DNA from: Firmicutes bacterium UBA3738
GTDB taxonomy: Bacteria > Bacillota > Clostridia > Peptostreptococcales > Anaerovoracaceae
Length of the DNA: 20,313 nt
Direction: 5' to 3'
Assembly: GCA_002372505.1 (NCBI GenBank)
Contig: DFGY01000026.1
Location: 1 to 20,313 of the forward strand
Part shown: piece by piece, positions 1-7,159 of the stretch
How the letters are laid out: every line of letters starts with the position of its first letter
Position numbering within the stretch: the stretch's first letter is position 1
Notes under the pieces: model-generated
Database searches by the model: none
What the model saw: only the letters and a program-made list of their open reading frames with translations
What the model was told of the DNA's origin: nothing
Translations under genes and position numbers: made by a program

Positions 1-117
1 TCCGATAGAAGGAATGGCTTCAACGACCTTTTCGTCTTCAATGACCAGGTCCAGATGAACCGGTTCAGGAAGTACCGGGTGCTGTGGTCCGAAAGGTATT
101 ACAGTTCTTTTTCCCAT
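1..117 (-). CDS. echE: Ech-type hydrogenase large subunit (NuoD-like), N-terminal part only
   Basis: Only the first 39 residues are inside the window; the gene runs off the left edge. It begins MGKRTVIPFGPQHP, and the GPQHPxLPEPVHL stretch is characteristic of EchE/NuoD-type subunits, which in Ech hold the [NiFe] site. The cysteine motifs that would ligate nickel lie beyond the window, so whether this is a true hydrogenase or a cysteine-less relative cannot be seen. ATG start at 117 with AGGAAGG 7 nt upstream (125-131). A neighbouring echF (ferredoxin-like) gene would be expected next. Confidence 0.85.
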   Translation of the reverse strand, partial: MGKRTVIPFGPQHPVLPEPVHLDLVIEDEKVVEAIPSIG

Positions 118-135
118 GATATTACCTTCCTTTCC

Positions 136-495
136 TTACTTCTTTGGATTCCATGGAGTTGGTTCTGCTGTAACGAAGAAGTTGCCGTTGTAATCAAGTG
201 CGTTGTGCAGGAACTTGATTCCGAACAGGTCGTGCATTTCATTCTCATAGATGAATGCCGGCCAGTATGAAGCTGTGATGCTTTCAATTTCTTCGCCTTC
301 GCTTACTTTGACTCTCAGATTTAACAGAATGTGATCCTTGTCGAATGTGTAGAGGATCTCTGCGCCGTCTTCCTTAGGAGTAGCGCAAGCCTGTGAAAAT
401 CTGTAACCGTCATCCTTCAGTTGTCTTACTCTTTCGAGAAGTTCGGAAGGAGCAGTTGTCTGAATGTCCTGAATCATACATTTTTTCTCACTCAT
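136..495 (-). CDS. echD: Ech-type hydrogenase subunit D (NuoC-like)
   Basis: A 119-residue soluble subunit of the complex I 30-kDa (NuoC/HycE N-terminal) family, which packs against the large subunit. The diagnostic segment is ENEMHDLFGIKF at residues 84-95, followed by a Pro-rich end with PTPWNPKK. The short length is typical of EchD rather than of full NuoC. Its ATG has AGGAGG (505-510) 9 nt upstream, lying within the end of echC. echE begins 18 bp after the stop. Confidence 0.9.
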   Translation of the reverse strand: MSEKKCMIQDIQTTAPSELLERVRQLKDDGYRFSQACATPKEDGAEILYTFDKDHILLNLRVKVSEGEEIESITASYWPAFIYENEMHDLFGIKFLHNALDYNGNFFVTAEPTPWNPKK

Positions 496-496
496 T

Positions 497-1063
497 TTAT
501 GCTTCCTCCTTTCCTTCCTCAGCAGCTTCTTCTGCTGCTTCTTCTACGGGAGCTTCCTCAGCCTCAGCTGCTGCTTCTTCTGCTTCTTCTGCTTCTTCTG
601 CTGCAGGCTCTTCTACTGCGGGAGCAGCCTTCGGAGCTTCGAGCATTGCTGCACGCTTCTGCTCGAGGATTCCCAGGCCGGCAACTACAGCGTCGATGAT
701 AGCTTCCGGTCTTGCTGCACATCCGGGAACGTAAGCGTCTACAGGAATTACTGTGTCAACGCCGCCGAGGATGTTGTAGCATTCTTTGAATATACCGCCG
801 TTGCAGGCACAGATACCGATAGCAACTACTACCTTAGGTTCGGGCATCTGCTCGTAAATCTGCTTAACAACGTTTTTGTTCTGTTCGTTGATGGATCCTG
901 TTACCAGGAATACATCAGCATGTTTTGGGTTACCGGTATTGATGACGCCGAATCTTTCAACGTCGTACATAGGCATGAGGCAAGCCAGCACTTCTATGTC
1001 ACAACCATTGCAGCTCGATCCATCATAGTGGATTACCCAAGGTGACTTTGTAATATATGACAT
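497..1063 (-). CDS. echC: Ech-type hydrogenase small subunit (NuoB-like) with Ala/Glu-rich tail
   Basis: EchC carries the iron-sulfur cluster that passes electrons to or from the catalytic subunit. Cluster ligands are C18 and C21 in SSCNGCD, C85 in GICACNGG (C87 is next to it) and C115 in VPGCAARPE. The catalytic-domain part ends near residue 141, the normal family length. It is followed by about 48 residues made mostly of Ala and Glu with a few Pro and Val, ending in GKEEA, and predicted to be helical or disordered. This tail is coded by short repeats (see 573-599) and is not a usual part of the family. ATG start with GGAGG 8 nt upstream. The frame stays open through the tail and ends in TAA two bases before the echD ATG. 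Confidence 0.92.
   Translation of the reverse strand: MSYITKSPWVIHYDGSSCNGCDIEVLACLMPMYDVERFGVINTGNPKHADVFLVTGSINEQNKNVVKQIYEQMPEPKVVVAIGICACNGGIFKECYNILGGVDTVIPVDAYVPGCAARPEAIIDAVVAGLGILEQKRAAMLEAPKAAPAVEEPAAEEAEEAEEAAAEAEEAPVEEAAEEAAEEGKEEA
573..599. repeat. Three tandem copies of a 9-bp unit in echC
   Basis: The plus strand reads GCTTCTTCT three times in a row, coding Glu-Glu-Ala-type repeats on the minus strand. Imperfect copies of the same GCT/TCT pattern extend over about 515-620. Such in-frame arrays can change length by slippage without a frameshift, since the unit is a multiple of three. Confidence 0.9.
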
Positions 1064-1076
1064 GTTTCTCGCCTCC

Positions 1077-1940
1077 TTATATGAACAAGAGCATGAAGAG
1101 GTTTACTGTTCCCAGTACCAGAGCAACGATCCATGCGGAGTTGATTGCTACCTGCCACTTCATTCTCGCAAAGCTGTTGTCAATCAGTATTTCAAGGAAA
1201 TATGTGCCGAGGCAAACAACAGCGCCAATAACGTATCCCCACCACTGTCCGTTCACGAAGAACAGGAAGACCATGCCGAGCAGGAAGACGTTCTCATACC
1301 AGTGAGCTGCCTCAACGAGGGCAAGTGTCTTACCTGAGAACTCTGTCTTAAGACCAGCAACCAGTTCCTGGTGTGCGTGGTGTGACATTGACAGGTCAAA
1401 TGGTGATTTTCTGAACTTGATGGTCAGTATGAATACGAATCCAATAAACAGACCAATCAGGTATGGCAGCGGCATCTGAGTTGACAGCATGATCTGTCCA
1501 ACCTGGAAGCTGCCTGTGAACATGTAGAAGCCTACGCATGTGATGAGAACCATCGGTTCGTAAGCCAGCATCTGCAGAAGTTCTCTTTCAGCACCAACTT
1601 CCGAATAAGGAGAGTTGGATGAGAAAGCTGCGATGATAAGGAATACACTTGCAAGTGTAAGTGTGAACATTACCAGCAGCAGGTTTTCTCCTGCAAAGAA
1701 CAGTCCACCGGTTACGAGTACGAAGATGAAGAAGCACATTACATAGAAGTCCTGGACTCTGTTAACTGTGATGTTTTCTTTCTCCGTAAGTTTAAGTACA
1801 TCGTAGAAAGGCTGGAGAATTGGAGGACCAACTCTTCCCTGCATTCTAGCACTGATCTTTCTGTCAAGTCCTGCCAGAATACCTCCAACGAATGGAGCCA
1901 GTACGAGGTACGCGATTACACAGATAATTACTTTTACCAT
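1077..1940 (-). CDS. echB: Ech-type hydrogenase subunit B (NuoH-like)
   Basis: A 287-residue membrane protein of the NuoH/HycD/EchB family, the membrane anchor that links the hydrophilic arm to the ion-pumping subunit. The family motif ARMQGRVGPP is at residues 31-40. A charged loop, KSPFDLSMSHHAHQELVAG at 178-196, matches the EchB/HycD version of the NuoH loop. About eight hydrophobic spans are visible. I chose ATG at 1940, which has AGGAGG (1949-1954) 8 nt upstream. A frame extending to 1970 would start within echA and bypass this site. echC starts 13 bp after the stop. Confidence 0.93.
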   Translation of the reverse strand: MVKVIICVIAYLVLAPFVGGILAGLDRKISARMQGRVGPPILQPFYDVLKLTEKENITVNRVQDFYVMCFFIFVLVTGGLFFAGENLLLVMFTLTLASVFLIIAAFSSNSPYSEVGAERELLQMLAYEPMVLITCVGFYMFTGSFQVGQIMLSTQMPLPYLIGLFIGFVFILTIKFRKSPFDLSMSHHAHQELVAGLKTEFSGKTLALVEAAHWYENVFLLGMVFLFFVNGQWWGYVIGAVVCLGTYFLEILIDNSFARMKWQVAINSAWIVALVLGTVNLFMLLFI

Positions 1941-1941
1941 T

Positions 1942-3885
1942 TTACATACCTCCTCCCAGTATCTGACCAACTATGACGCCCAGTGCAGCAACTATGCAAA
2001 CAGCTGTGCAGGCTACGCCAATTACGTTCATTTTTGTTTCGCCGAAATAGCTTTCCATGTACCAGTTTCTGAGGGAAACAGGTGTCTCACCCTTCATGGC
2101 ATTCATGAATGTGAGGTCGTCGCCCATGTTGTAACCGGCCATGTACAGCGGAACGATCTTCTTGTTTGTTCTTCCGAAGAAGAATGCGAAGAGGAGTACC
2201 AGTACAGCTACCATGATACAGTCGATGATCATGTTGTTAGCTGAAAGTGCCAGTGTCTCAACGCTGCCGAATCCATCTTCAAGGTAAGGTACTACCATTG
2301 AGCTTGAGATGAACGGGAAGCCGAGGCAGACGATAACCGTCAGAGCTGACAGTACTGTGTGTACGAATGTTTCTTCGCCGTGTACATTCTTCTGAATGTT
2401 TTCCTGACCAGCCATTGTTGCTGACAGCTTGCCCATCCACTTTGTCCAGTAGAATGCAGTTGCAGCTGAACCGAAGCAGATGATAACTACGAGAAGAATG
2501 TTGCTTGAGTCAACGAATGCTACCATTGTTGCCCATTTTGAAATCAGCATTCCGAAAGGTGCCAGGAACATGCCTGCGATACCGATGAGCATGAATGCTG
2601 CAAGTTTTGGAAGTCTTTCGAAGAGACCATCCATGTCCTCGATGTCACGGCTGCCGATCTGGTGCTCAGCAGTACCTACGCACAGGAACAGCAGAGACTT
2701 TGTTACGGCGTGGAATATGATAAGCATGATTCCGGCCCATACAGCTTCTGCACTTCCTACGCCACCGCAGGCTACGATGAGGCCAAGGTTTGCAACCGTT
2801 GAGTAAGCGAGTACTTTCTTTGCGTTGGTCTGGGATATCGCACAGAAGGATGCCATGAGGAAGGTAATACCACCTACCATCATTACCATCAGACCTGCGA
2901 AGTTCCATCCGAGTACCGGTGCCAGTTTGATGATGATGAATACACCGGCCTTAACCATCGTTGATGAGTGGAGCAGTGCCGAAGTAGGTGTCGGTGCAAC
3001 CATGGCGCCAAGCAGCCAACTGTTGAACGGCATCTGAGCAGCCTTTGTGATTCCGGCGAATGCCAGGAATGCGGCAGGGGCAACAACAGAGTAGCCCATT
3101 GCTCCGATTGTAATCATCGTGGACAGTTCAAGTGTTTCATAGTAAGTTCCAAGCAGGATGATACCGATAACAAATCCAAGACCGCCGGCCAGGTTCATAA
3201 CCAGAGCTCTGAAAGCGTTTCTTGTTGCAATGGTATCTTCGTTTTCCTTCTTGTGGAAGAGTCCGTTGAATCCGATGAGGAAGAACGAACAAAGTGATGT
3301 GATCTCCCAGAAGAAGTACATCCAGATCAGGTTGTTGGACATAACCAGTCCGAACATAGCTGACAGGAATAAGAACATGAGGAAGAAGAACCAAGGTCTT
3401 CTGTCCGGAACACCCTCTTTCTGATGGTGCTGGAAGTCCTTCATGTAACCGATAGCGTAAACAGTAATTAAACTACCTACGATACCGATGATGAGTACCA
3501 TAATCATCGAAAGTCTGTCAATGTACATTTGATTTGAGACGTTGATGTGGTGACCCTTTGTGAGTTCGAACCAGATCATCAGTGGTGTCTGGATTACCGC
3601 AAACAGCGGCGCTCCGTATCTCTTGTACTTGAAACCGAGAATGACGACCATAAGTGCGAGGCATACCTCGACTACCATCATTACAGTTCCAATAGTTTCA
3701 GCGTACTTCACAGAGAAGTATTCGCCTCCGCTTTTGAAATTCTGTACAACGAGAAGAATAGACGCTGCAATTATTACAATTGAAGCGACCTTAACGATAA
3801 TGTCTCTCGCTGTGTCGGTTTTGAGTACTAAAAGAGCAAGCGCAACTATAAACGGAAACCCGATTAGAAAAATAATAGTGCTCAT
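1942..3885 (-). CDS. echA: Ech-type hydrogenase subunit A (NuoL/Mrp antiporter-like)
   Basis: This 647-residue, almost wholly hydrophobic protein is the ion-translocating antiporter-like subunit of a complex I-related membrane complex. The pattern suggests about 14-16 membrane spans. Key sites of the family are E194 in FFWEITSLCSFF, K281 in AGITKAAQMPFNSWL, and the following TSALLHSSTMVKAGVF with H306 and K312. A later HAVTKSLLFL helix is also typical. ATG start with AGGAGG 5 nt upstream; it is the first gene after the promoter. Its last codons overlap the echB ribosome binding site. HyfB/HycC and single Mrp subunits share this fold; the downstream order points to Ech. The transported ion (H+ or Na+) cannot be read from the sequence. 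Confidence 0.9.
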   Translation of the reverse strand: MSTIIFLIGFPFIVALALLVLKTDTARDIIVKVASIVIIAASILLVVQNFKSGGEYFSVKYAETIGTVMMVVEVCLALMVVILGFKYKRYGAPLFAVIQTPLMIWFELTKGHHINVSNQMYIDRLSMIMVLIIGIVGSLITVYAIGYMKDFQHHQKEGVPDRRPWFFFLMFLFLSAMFGLVMSNNLIWMYFFWEITSLCSFFLIGFNGLFHKKENEDTIATRNAFRALVMNLAGGLGFVIGIILLGTYYETLELSTMITIGAMGYSVVAPAAFLAFAGITKAAQMPFNSWLLGAMVAPTPTSALLHSSTMVKAGVFIIIKLAPVLGWNFAGLMVMMVGGITFLMASFCAISQTNAKKVLAYSTVANLGLIVACGGVGSAEAVWAGIMLIIFHAVTKSLLFLCVGTAEHQIGSRDIEDMDGLFERLPKLAAFMLIGIAGMFLAPFGMLISKWATMVAFVDSSNILLVVIICFGSAATAFYWTKWMGKLSATMAGQENIQKNVHGEETFVHTVLSALTVIVCLGFPFISSSMVVPYLEDGFGSVETLALSANNMIIDCIMVAVLVLLFAFFFGRTNKKIVPLYMAGYNMGDDLTFMNAMKGETPVSLRNWYMESYFGETKMNVIGVACTAVCIVAALGVIVGQILGGGM

Positions 3886-3914
3886 TTAATCCTCCTAAAA
3901 TGATAGTTATTAAA

Positions 3915-3925
3915 GTGTTAAACAC
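3915..3925. promoter_or_regulatory. 11-bp palindrome, possible operator in the ech leader
   Basis: GTGTTTAACAC (minus strand) is a perfect inverted repeat, GTGTT-T-AACAC, falling about 3-13 nt after the predicted transcription start. A repressor bound there could block early elongation. The sequence loosely recalls Rex-type redox operators (TTGTTAA-N4-TTAACAA), but the spacing differs, so no regulator is assigned. Confidence 0.3.
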
Positions 3926-3934
3926 GCTCCAAGT

Positions 3935-3963
3935 ATTATATATGCTTGTCTATTATTTATCAA
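3935..3963 (-). promoter_or_regulatory. Promoter of the ech-like operon
   Basis: On the minus strand TTGATA (3958-3963) and a perfect TATAAT (3935-3940) are separated by exactly 17 bp. The predicted start is near 3928, giving a 5' leader of about 43 nt before the ATG at 3885, with AGGAGG at 3891-3896. A weaker pair, TTGTCA (4000-4005) and TATATC (3976-3981), has an 18-bp spacer and could be a second promoter. The remainder of the 240-bp intergenic region (3886-4125) holds no open reading frame that I can support. Confidence 0.75.
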
Positions 3964-4125
3964 GTCGTTTTAAGGGATATATTAGTTTTCGGAATTGACT
4001 GACAACTCGCCTGTTTTTCATTGGTTGCTCCATTTATTTTTTGGACACTCAATAATAGCAGCCCCCTTTTTTAGGTGACCTGCTTTTTTCGTTTATTTGT
4101 TCAAAGGAATAATTGTAAGAAATAA

Positions 4126-5463
4126 TTACTCTGCAATTTGACCTCTTAGACTGAAGGTTTTTCCTTCTGTGATTTCAACTTTGACTATGGTACCCGTAAG
4201 GCTTTCGTCACCGGGGAAGTCAACCAGTTTAAAGCCGCTGGTTCTGCCGCAGAGCATGCCTTCCTGGCCGTGCTTGCTGCTGCCTTCAACCAGCACATCG
4301 CAGACCTTTCCTACCATGGCGGCATTCCTGGCGGCTGCCGATTCATTTACCACATCCACAAGACGAGTGAATCGCTCGTGCTTAACTTCCTCCGGCACCT
4401 GATCCTCATACTTTTCTGCCGGGGTACCTTTGCGGACGGAATATATAAATGTAAAGGCTGAGTCAAATCCAACCTTCCTGCACAGATCAAGAGTCTGCTC
4501 AAAGTCTTCTTCCGTCTCTCCCGGGAATCCTACAATTATATCTGTGGAAATGGCAATGCCCGGTCTGACGGCTCTGATGGAATCCACCAGTTTAAGATAA
4601 CGGGCACTTGTGTAGTGACGGTTCATCCTCTTCAGGATTTCGTCACTGCCCGCCTGCACCGGCAGATGAATGTGGTTGCAGATTTTCTCGCAGTCAGCAA
4701 AGGCCTGCACCAGCTCCGGCGACAAATCCTTTGGATGGGAAGTCATAAACCTGATACGCTCTAATCCTTCAATGTCGTTGAGCATGTATAGCAATTGTGG
4801 GAATGTTACTTCATTTTCCGCATCGTCCATTCCGCAGTAGGAATTTACGTTCTGGCCCAGGAGTGTTACTTCCTTTACTCCGTCGTCTACCAAGGCTTTA
4901 ACCTCCCGGAGAATTTCCTCCGGCCTTCTGCTTCTTTCCCGGCCTCTTGTGAAGGGCACTATACAATAGGTACAGAAGTTATTGCATCCGTACATTATGT
5001 TTACAAAAGATTTAAAACTGAATTTCCGTTTTGACGGCAGGCCTTCCACGATTTCGCCGCCGTCTTCCCAAACATCCACCTGGCGTTCCTTCTCCGATGC
5101 CAGTGCAGAAATCAGTTTGGGAAATTCGTGAATGTTATGAGTGCCAAAGATTACATCCACCCAGGGGAATTTGGTTTTAACCCTGTCTATGATATGTTGC
5201 TGCTGCATCATGCAGCCACAGAGAGCCACGATGAATTCCGGCCTCTGCTCCTTTATTTTCTTCAGCTGACCCAGAGTTCCGAAAAATCTCTCGTCTGCAT
5301 GCTCGCGAACAGAGCAGGTGTTAATGATGACAATGTCCGCATCGTTTCTCACTTCCTGCTCTTCGTACCCCATATCTGTAAGCATGCCTGCCAGAGTCTC
5401 CGAGTCCCGCTCGTTCATCTGACAGCCAAAGGTCTGTATGTGAAATGTCTTAGTCAAGCTCAT
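4126..5463 (-). CDS. miaB: tRNA-2-methylthio-N6-isopentenyladenosine37 synthase MiaB
   Basis: MiaB is a radical-SAM methylthiotransferase that adds a methylthio group to i6A37 in tRNAs reading UNN codons. The 445-residue protein has the N-terminal domain with cluster cysteines C14 (FGCQMN), C50 (NTCS) and C84 (CGCMMQ). The radical-SAM triad is C160-x3-C164-x2-C167 in CNNFCTYC. A C-terminal TRAM domain ends near FSLRGQIAE. The conserved LLGQNVNSYCG favours MiaB over MtaB or RimO. It is the last gene of the long run: its start overlaps gpsA by 14 bp, and 240 bp of AT-rich DNA separate it from the hydrogenase-like operon. miaA and the mutSL genes that often flank miaB are not present. Confidence 0.97.
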   Translation of the reverse strand: MSLTKTFHIQTFGCQMNERDSETLAGMLTDMGYEEQEVRNDADIVIINTCSVREHADERFFGTLGQLKKIKEQRPEFIVALCGCMMQQQHIIDRVKTKFPWVDVIFGTHNIHEFPKLISALASEKERQVDVWEDGGEIVEGLPSKRKFSFKSFVNIMYGCNNFCTYCIVPFTRGRERSRRPEEILREVKALVDDGVKEVTLLGQNVNSYCGMDDAENEVTFPQLLYMLNDIEGLERIRFMTSHPKDLSPELVQAFADCEKICNHIHLPVQAGSDEILKRMNRHYTSARYLKLVDSIRAVRPGIAISTDIIVGFPGETEEDFEQTLDLCRKVGFDSAFTFIYSVRKGTPAEKYEDQVPEEVKHERFTRLVDVVNESAAARNAAMVGKVCDVLVEGSSKHGQEGMLCGRTSGFKLVDFPGDESLTGTIVKVEITEGKTFSLRGQIAE

Positions 5464-6445
5464 GTTTTCTATCCCTGGTCATTAGCATTTCAACTGCGGA
5501 TCTCGCATCTATCTTGCCGTCTATTACGTCGTTAATGCCTTCGGTAATAGGCATTTCCACTCCGACCTTTTCAGCCAGCTGCTTTGCTGCAATGGCAGTG
5601 AACATTCCCTCGACCACCATACCGACCTTTTCAGTGGCTTCCTTCGGATCCATTCCCTCGCCAATCATGATTCCGCATCTTCTGTTACGGGAATGCATAC
5701 TTGTGCAGGTTACAATAAGGTCCCCCACACCTGTCAGCCCCAGGAATGTAGCTTCGTCTGCACCCAGTGCCAGACCCAGCCTCTTCATCTCCGCAAGACC
5801 TCGGGTCATAAGGGCCGCCTTGGCATTGTCACCGAATCCCATGCCGTCGGATATGCCGGCGCCAAGAGCGATGATGTTCTTAAGTGAACCGCCCAGCTCT
5901 ATTCCTACAATATCGTCCGCTGTATATACTCTGAATCTGTCAGTGATGAAAAGATCCTGAATAAATTCCGCAACTGCTCTATCCTTCGAGGCTACTGCCA
6001 CAGTTGTTGGCATGCCCAGTCCAACTTCCTCAGCGTGGGAAGGTCCGGAAAGGACGCAGTATTTAAGATTAGGCGCAAGTTCCTCAGCGATTTCGCTCAT
6101 TCTTTTCAGGCTGCCCTGCTCAATACCCTTTGCTACGTTTACGGCTATCATGTTTTCCTTTATATATGGAAGGGCTCCTGTAAGGGCGCTTCTGAAATGC
6201 TGCGCCGGTGCGGAGAAGAGAACTACATCCACTCCATCCAGGGCTTCTTCTGTGCTGAAAGCAACCTGAAGATTGTCGCTGAATTTAATATTAGGCAGAT
6301 ACCTCACATTCTCCCTGTTCTCATCAAGTTCCTTAAGATGAGTCTCGTCCAGATCCCACATCTTTACGCTGTGCCCTTTGTTTGAAAGGGTTATTGCCAG
6401 AGCCGTACCCCAGCTACCTGCACCGATTACACCAATCTTTTTCAT
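5450..6445 (-). CDS. gpsA: NAD(P)-dependent glycerol-3-phosphate dehydrogenase
   Basis: GpsA reduces dihydroxyacetone phosphate to sn-glycerol-3-phosphate, the PlsY substrate, in the cytoplasm. The 331-residue protein has the Rossmann loop GAGSWGTALA at residues 8-17. Further on come NVAKGIE, LSGPSHAEEV, LKNIIALGAG and TRGLAEM, then GLTGVGDLIVTCTS followed by SRNRRCG, all typical. The ATG at 6445 was preferred because AAAGGTGAT, a good anti-SD match, lies just upstream; a GTG at 6454 would begin inside that site and add three residues. The gap from plsY is 21 bp and the stop overlaps miaB by 14 bp. In many spore formers spoIVA follows gpsA; here miaB does. Confidence 0.97.
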   Translation of the reverse strand: MKKIGVIGAGSWGTALAITLSNKGHSVKMWDLDETHLKELDENRENVRYLPNIKFSDNLQVAFSTEEALDGVDVVLFSAPAQHFRSALTGALPYIKENMIAVNVAKGIEQGSLKRMSEIAEELAPNLKYCVLSGPSHAEEVGLGMPTTVAVASKDRAVAEFIQDLFITDRFRVYTADDIVGIELGGSLKNIIALGAGISDGMGFGDNAKAALMTRGLAEMKRLGLALGADEATFLGLTGVGDLIVTCTSMHSRNRRCGIMIGEGMDPKEATEKVGMVVEGMFTAIAAKQLAEKVGVEMPITEGINDVIDGKIDARSAVEMLMTRDRKHELD

Positions 6446-6466
6446 TTCTATCACCTTTCTCTTTCA

Positions 6467-7159
6467 CTAGAAATCGAATTCGTCTTTCTCTGTTTCTTCA
6501 ACTTTCTCGCTCTTATCCTTGGACTTAAAGGAAAGTTTCGGCTCCTCACCGCGCATGAGTCTCTTAATGTTGCCTGCATGTTTAAACAAAACAATAATTC
6601 CCATAAAAAGAGCATAGGGGAAGAAGCGGGGTTCCACTATGAATGACAATACCGGGCACGCTATGGCTCCTATAATTGATCCAACGGACATTCTTCTGGA
6701 AATAGCCACACATACAATTACTATTCCCAGGCAGCCAAATCCAATAGCGGAATGAATAGCCGTCAGGGCACCGAAGGCCGTTGCAACGCCTTTCCCCCCC
6801 TTAAATTTGTGAGTTACGGGGAACACATGGCCAATGAATACAAACACTGCCGCAATCATGGCCGCATCCATACCTATAAGAGTTCCTGCGAGAATTACCG
6901 CAATGGCTCCTTTAAGAACGTCAACAAGAAGCACAATGAGAGCTTCTTTCTTTCCCATGACCCTGAGGGTGTTTGTTGTTCCCGGATTACCGCTGCCTTC
7001 CTTGCGGATGTCGATGCCTCGTTTCTTTGCCAGAATAGTTGCAGGCGAAATGCAGCCCAGGGCATATGCAACAATTACAACCAGAACGTTTATAAGCACG
7101 TACTTTAACATTCCGACTGTAATCAGGTTTATTCCCAGTATGCCAATATCGTTATACAT
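6467..7159 (-). CDS. plsY: Acyl-phosphate glycerol-3-phosphate acyltransferase PlsY
   Basis: PlsY is a multi-spanning membrane enzyme that transfers the acyl group from acyl-phosphate to glycerol-3-phosphate, making lysophosphatidic acid. From the chosen start it has 230 residues. The family motifs are SGNPGTTNTLR (56-66) and GHVFPVTHKFKGGKGVAT (110-127), set among hydrophobic spans. The C-terminus is a highly charged Lys/Glu tail. I chose ATG at 7159 because GGGAGA lies about 8 nt upstream and because it gives the same 8-bp overlap with der seen elsewhere. A longer frame from TTG at 7189 lacks a good ribosome binding site. An internal ATG beginning MLKYVL (7111) resembles the usual PlsY start and remains possible. 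Confidence 0.95.
   Translation of the reverse strand: MYNDIGILGINLITVGMLKYVLINVLVVIVAYALGCISPATILAKKRGIDIRKEGSGNPGTTNTLRVMGKKEALIVLLVDVLKGAIAVILAGTLIGMDAAMIAAVFVFIGHVFPVTHKFKGGKGVATAFGALTAIHSAIGFGCLGIVIVCVAISRRMSVGSIIGAIACPVLSFIVEPRFFPYALFMGIIVLFKHAGNIKRLMRGEEPKLSFKSKDKSEKVEETEKDEFDF

Noticed and set aside
393..734. Plus-strand open frame rich in Ala and Ser across the echC tail
   Set aside because: It is the antisense shadow of the low-complexity repeat in echC; it has no ribosome binding site or recognisable domain.
4048..4091. Inverted repeat AGCAG...CTGCT followed by a T-run on the plus strand, possible terminator
   Set aside because: The T-run follows the stem only on the plus strand, where no gene reads into it. 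The stem is 5 bp with an 18-nt loop, and on the minus strand, where miaB ends, no T-run follows. I do not count it as the miaB terminator.
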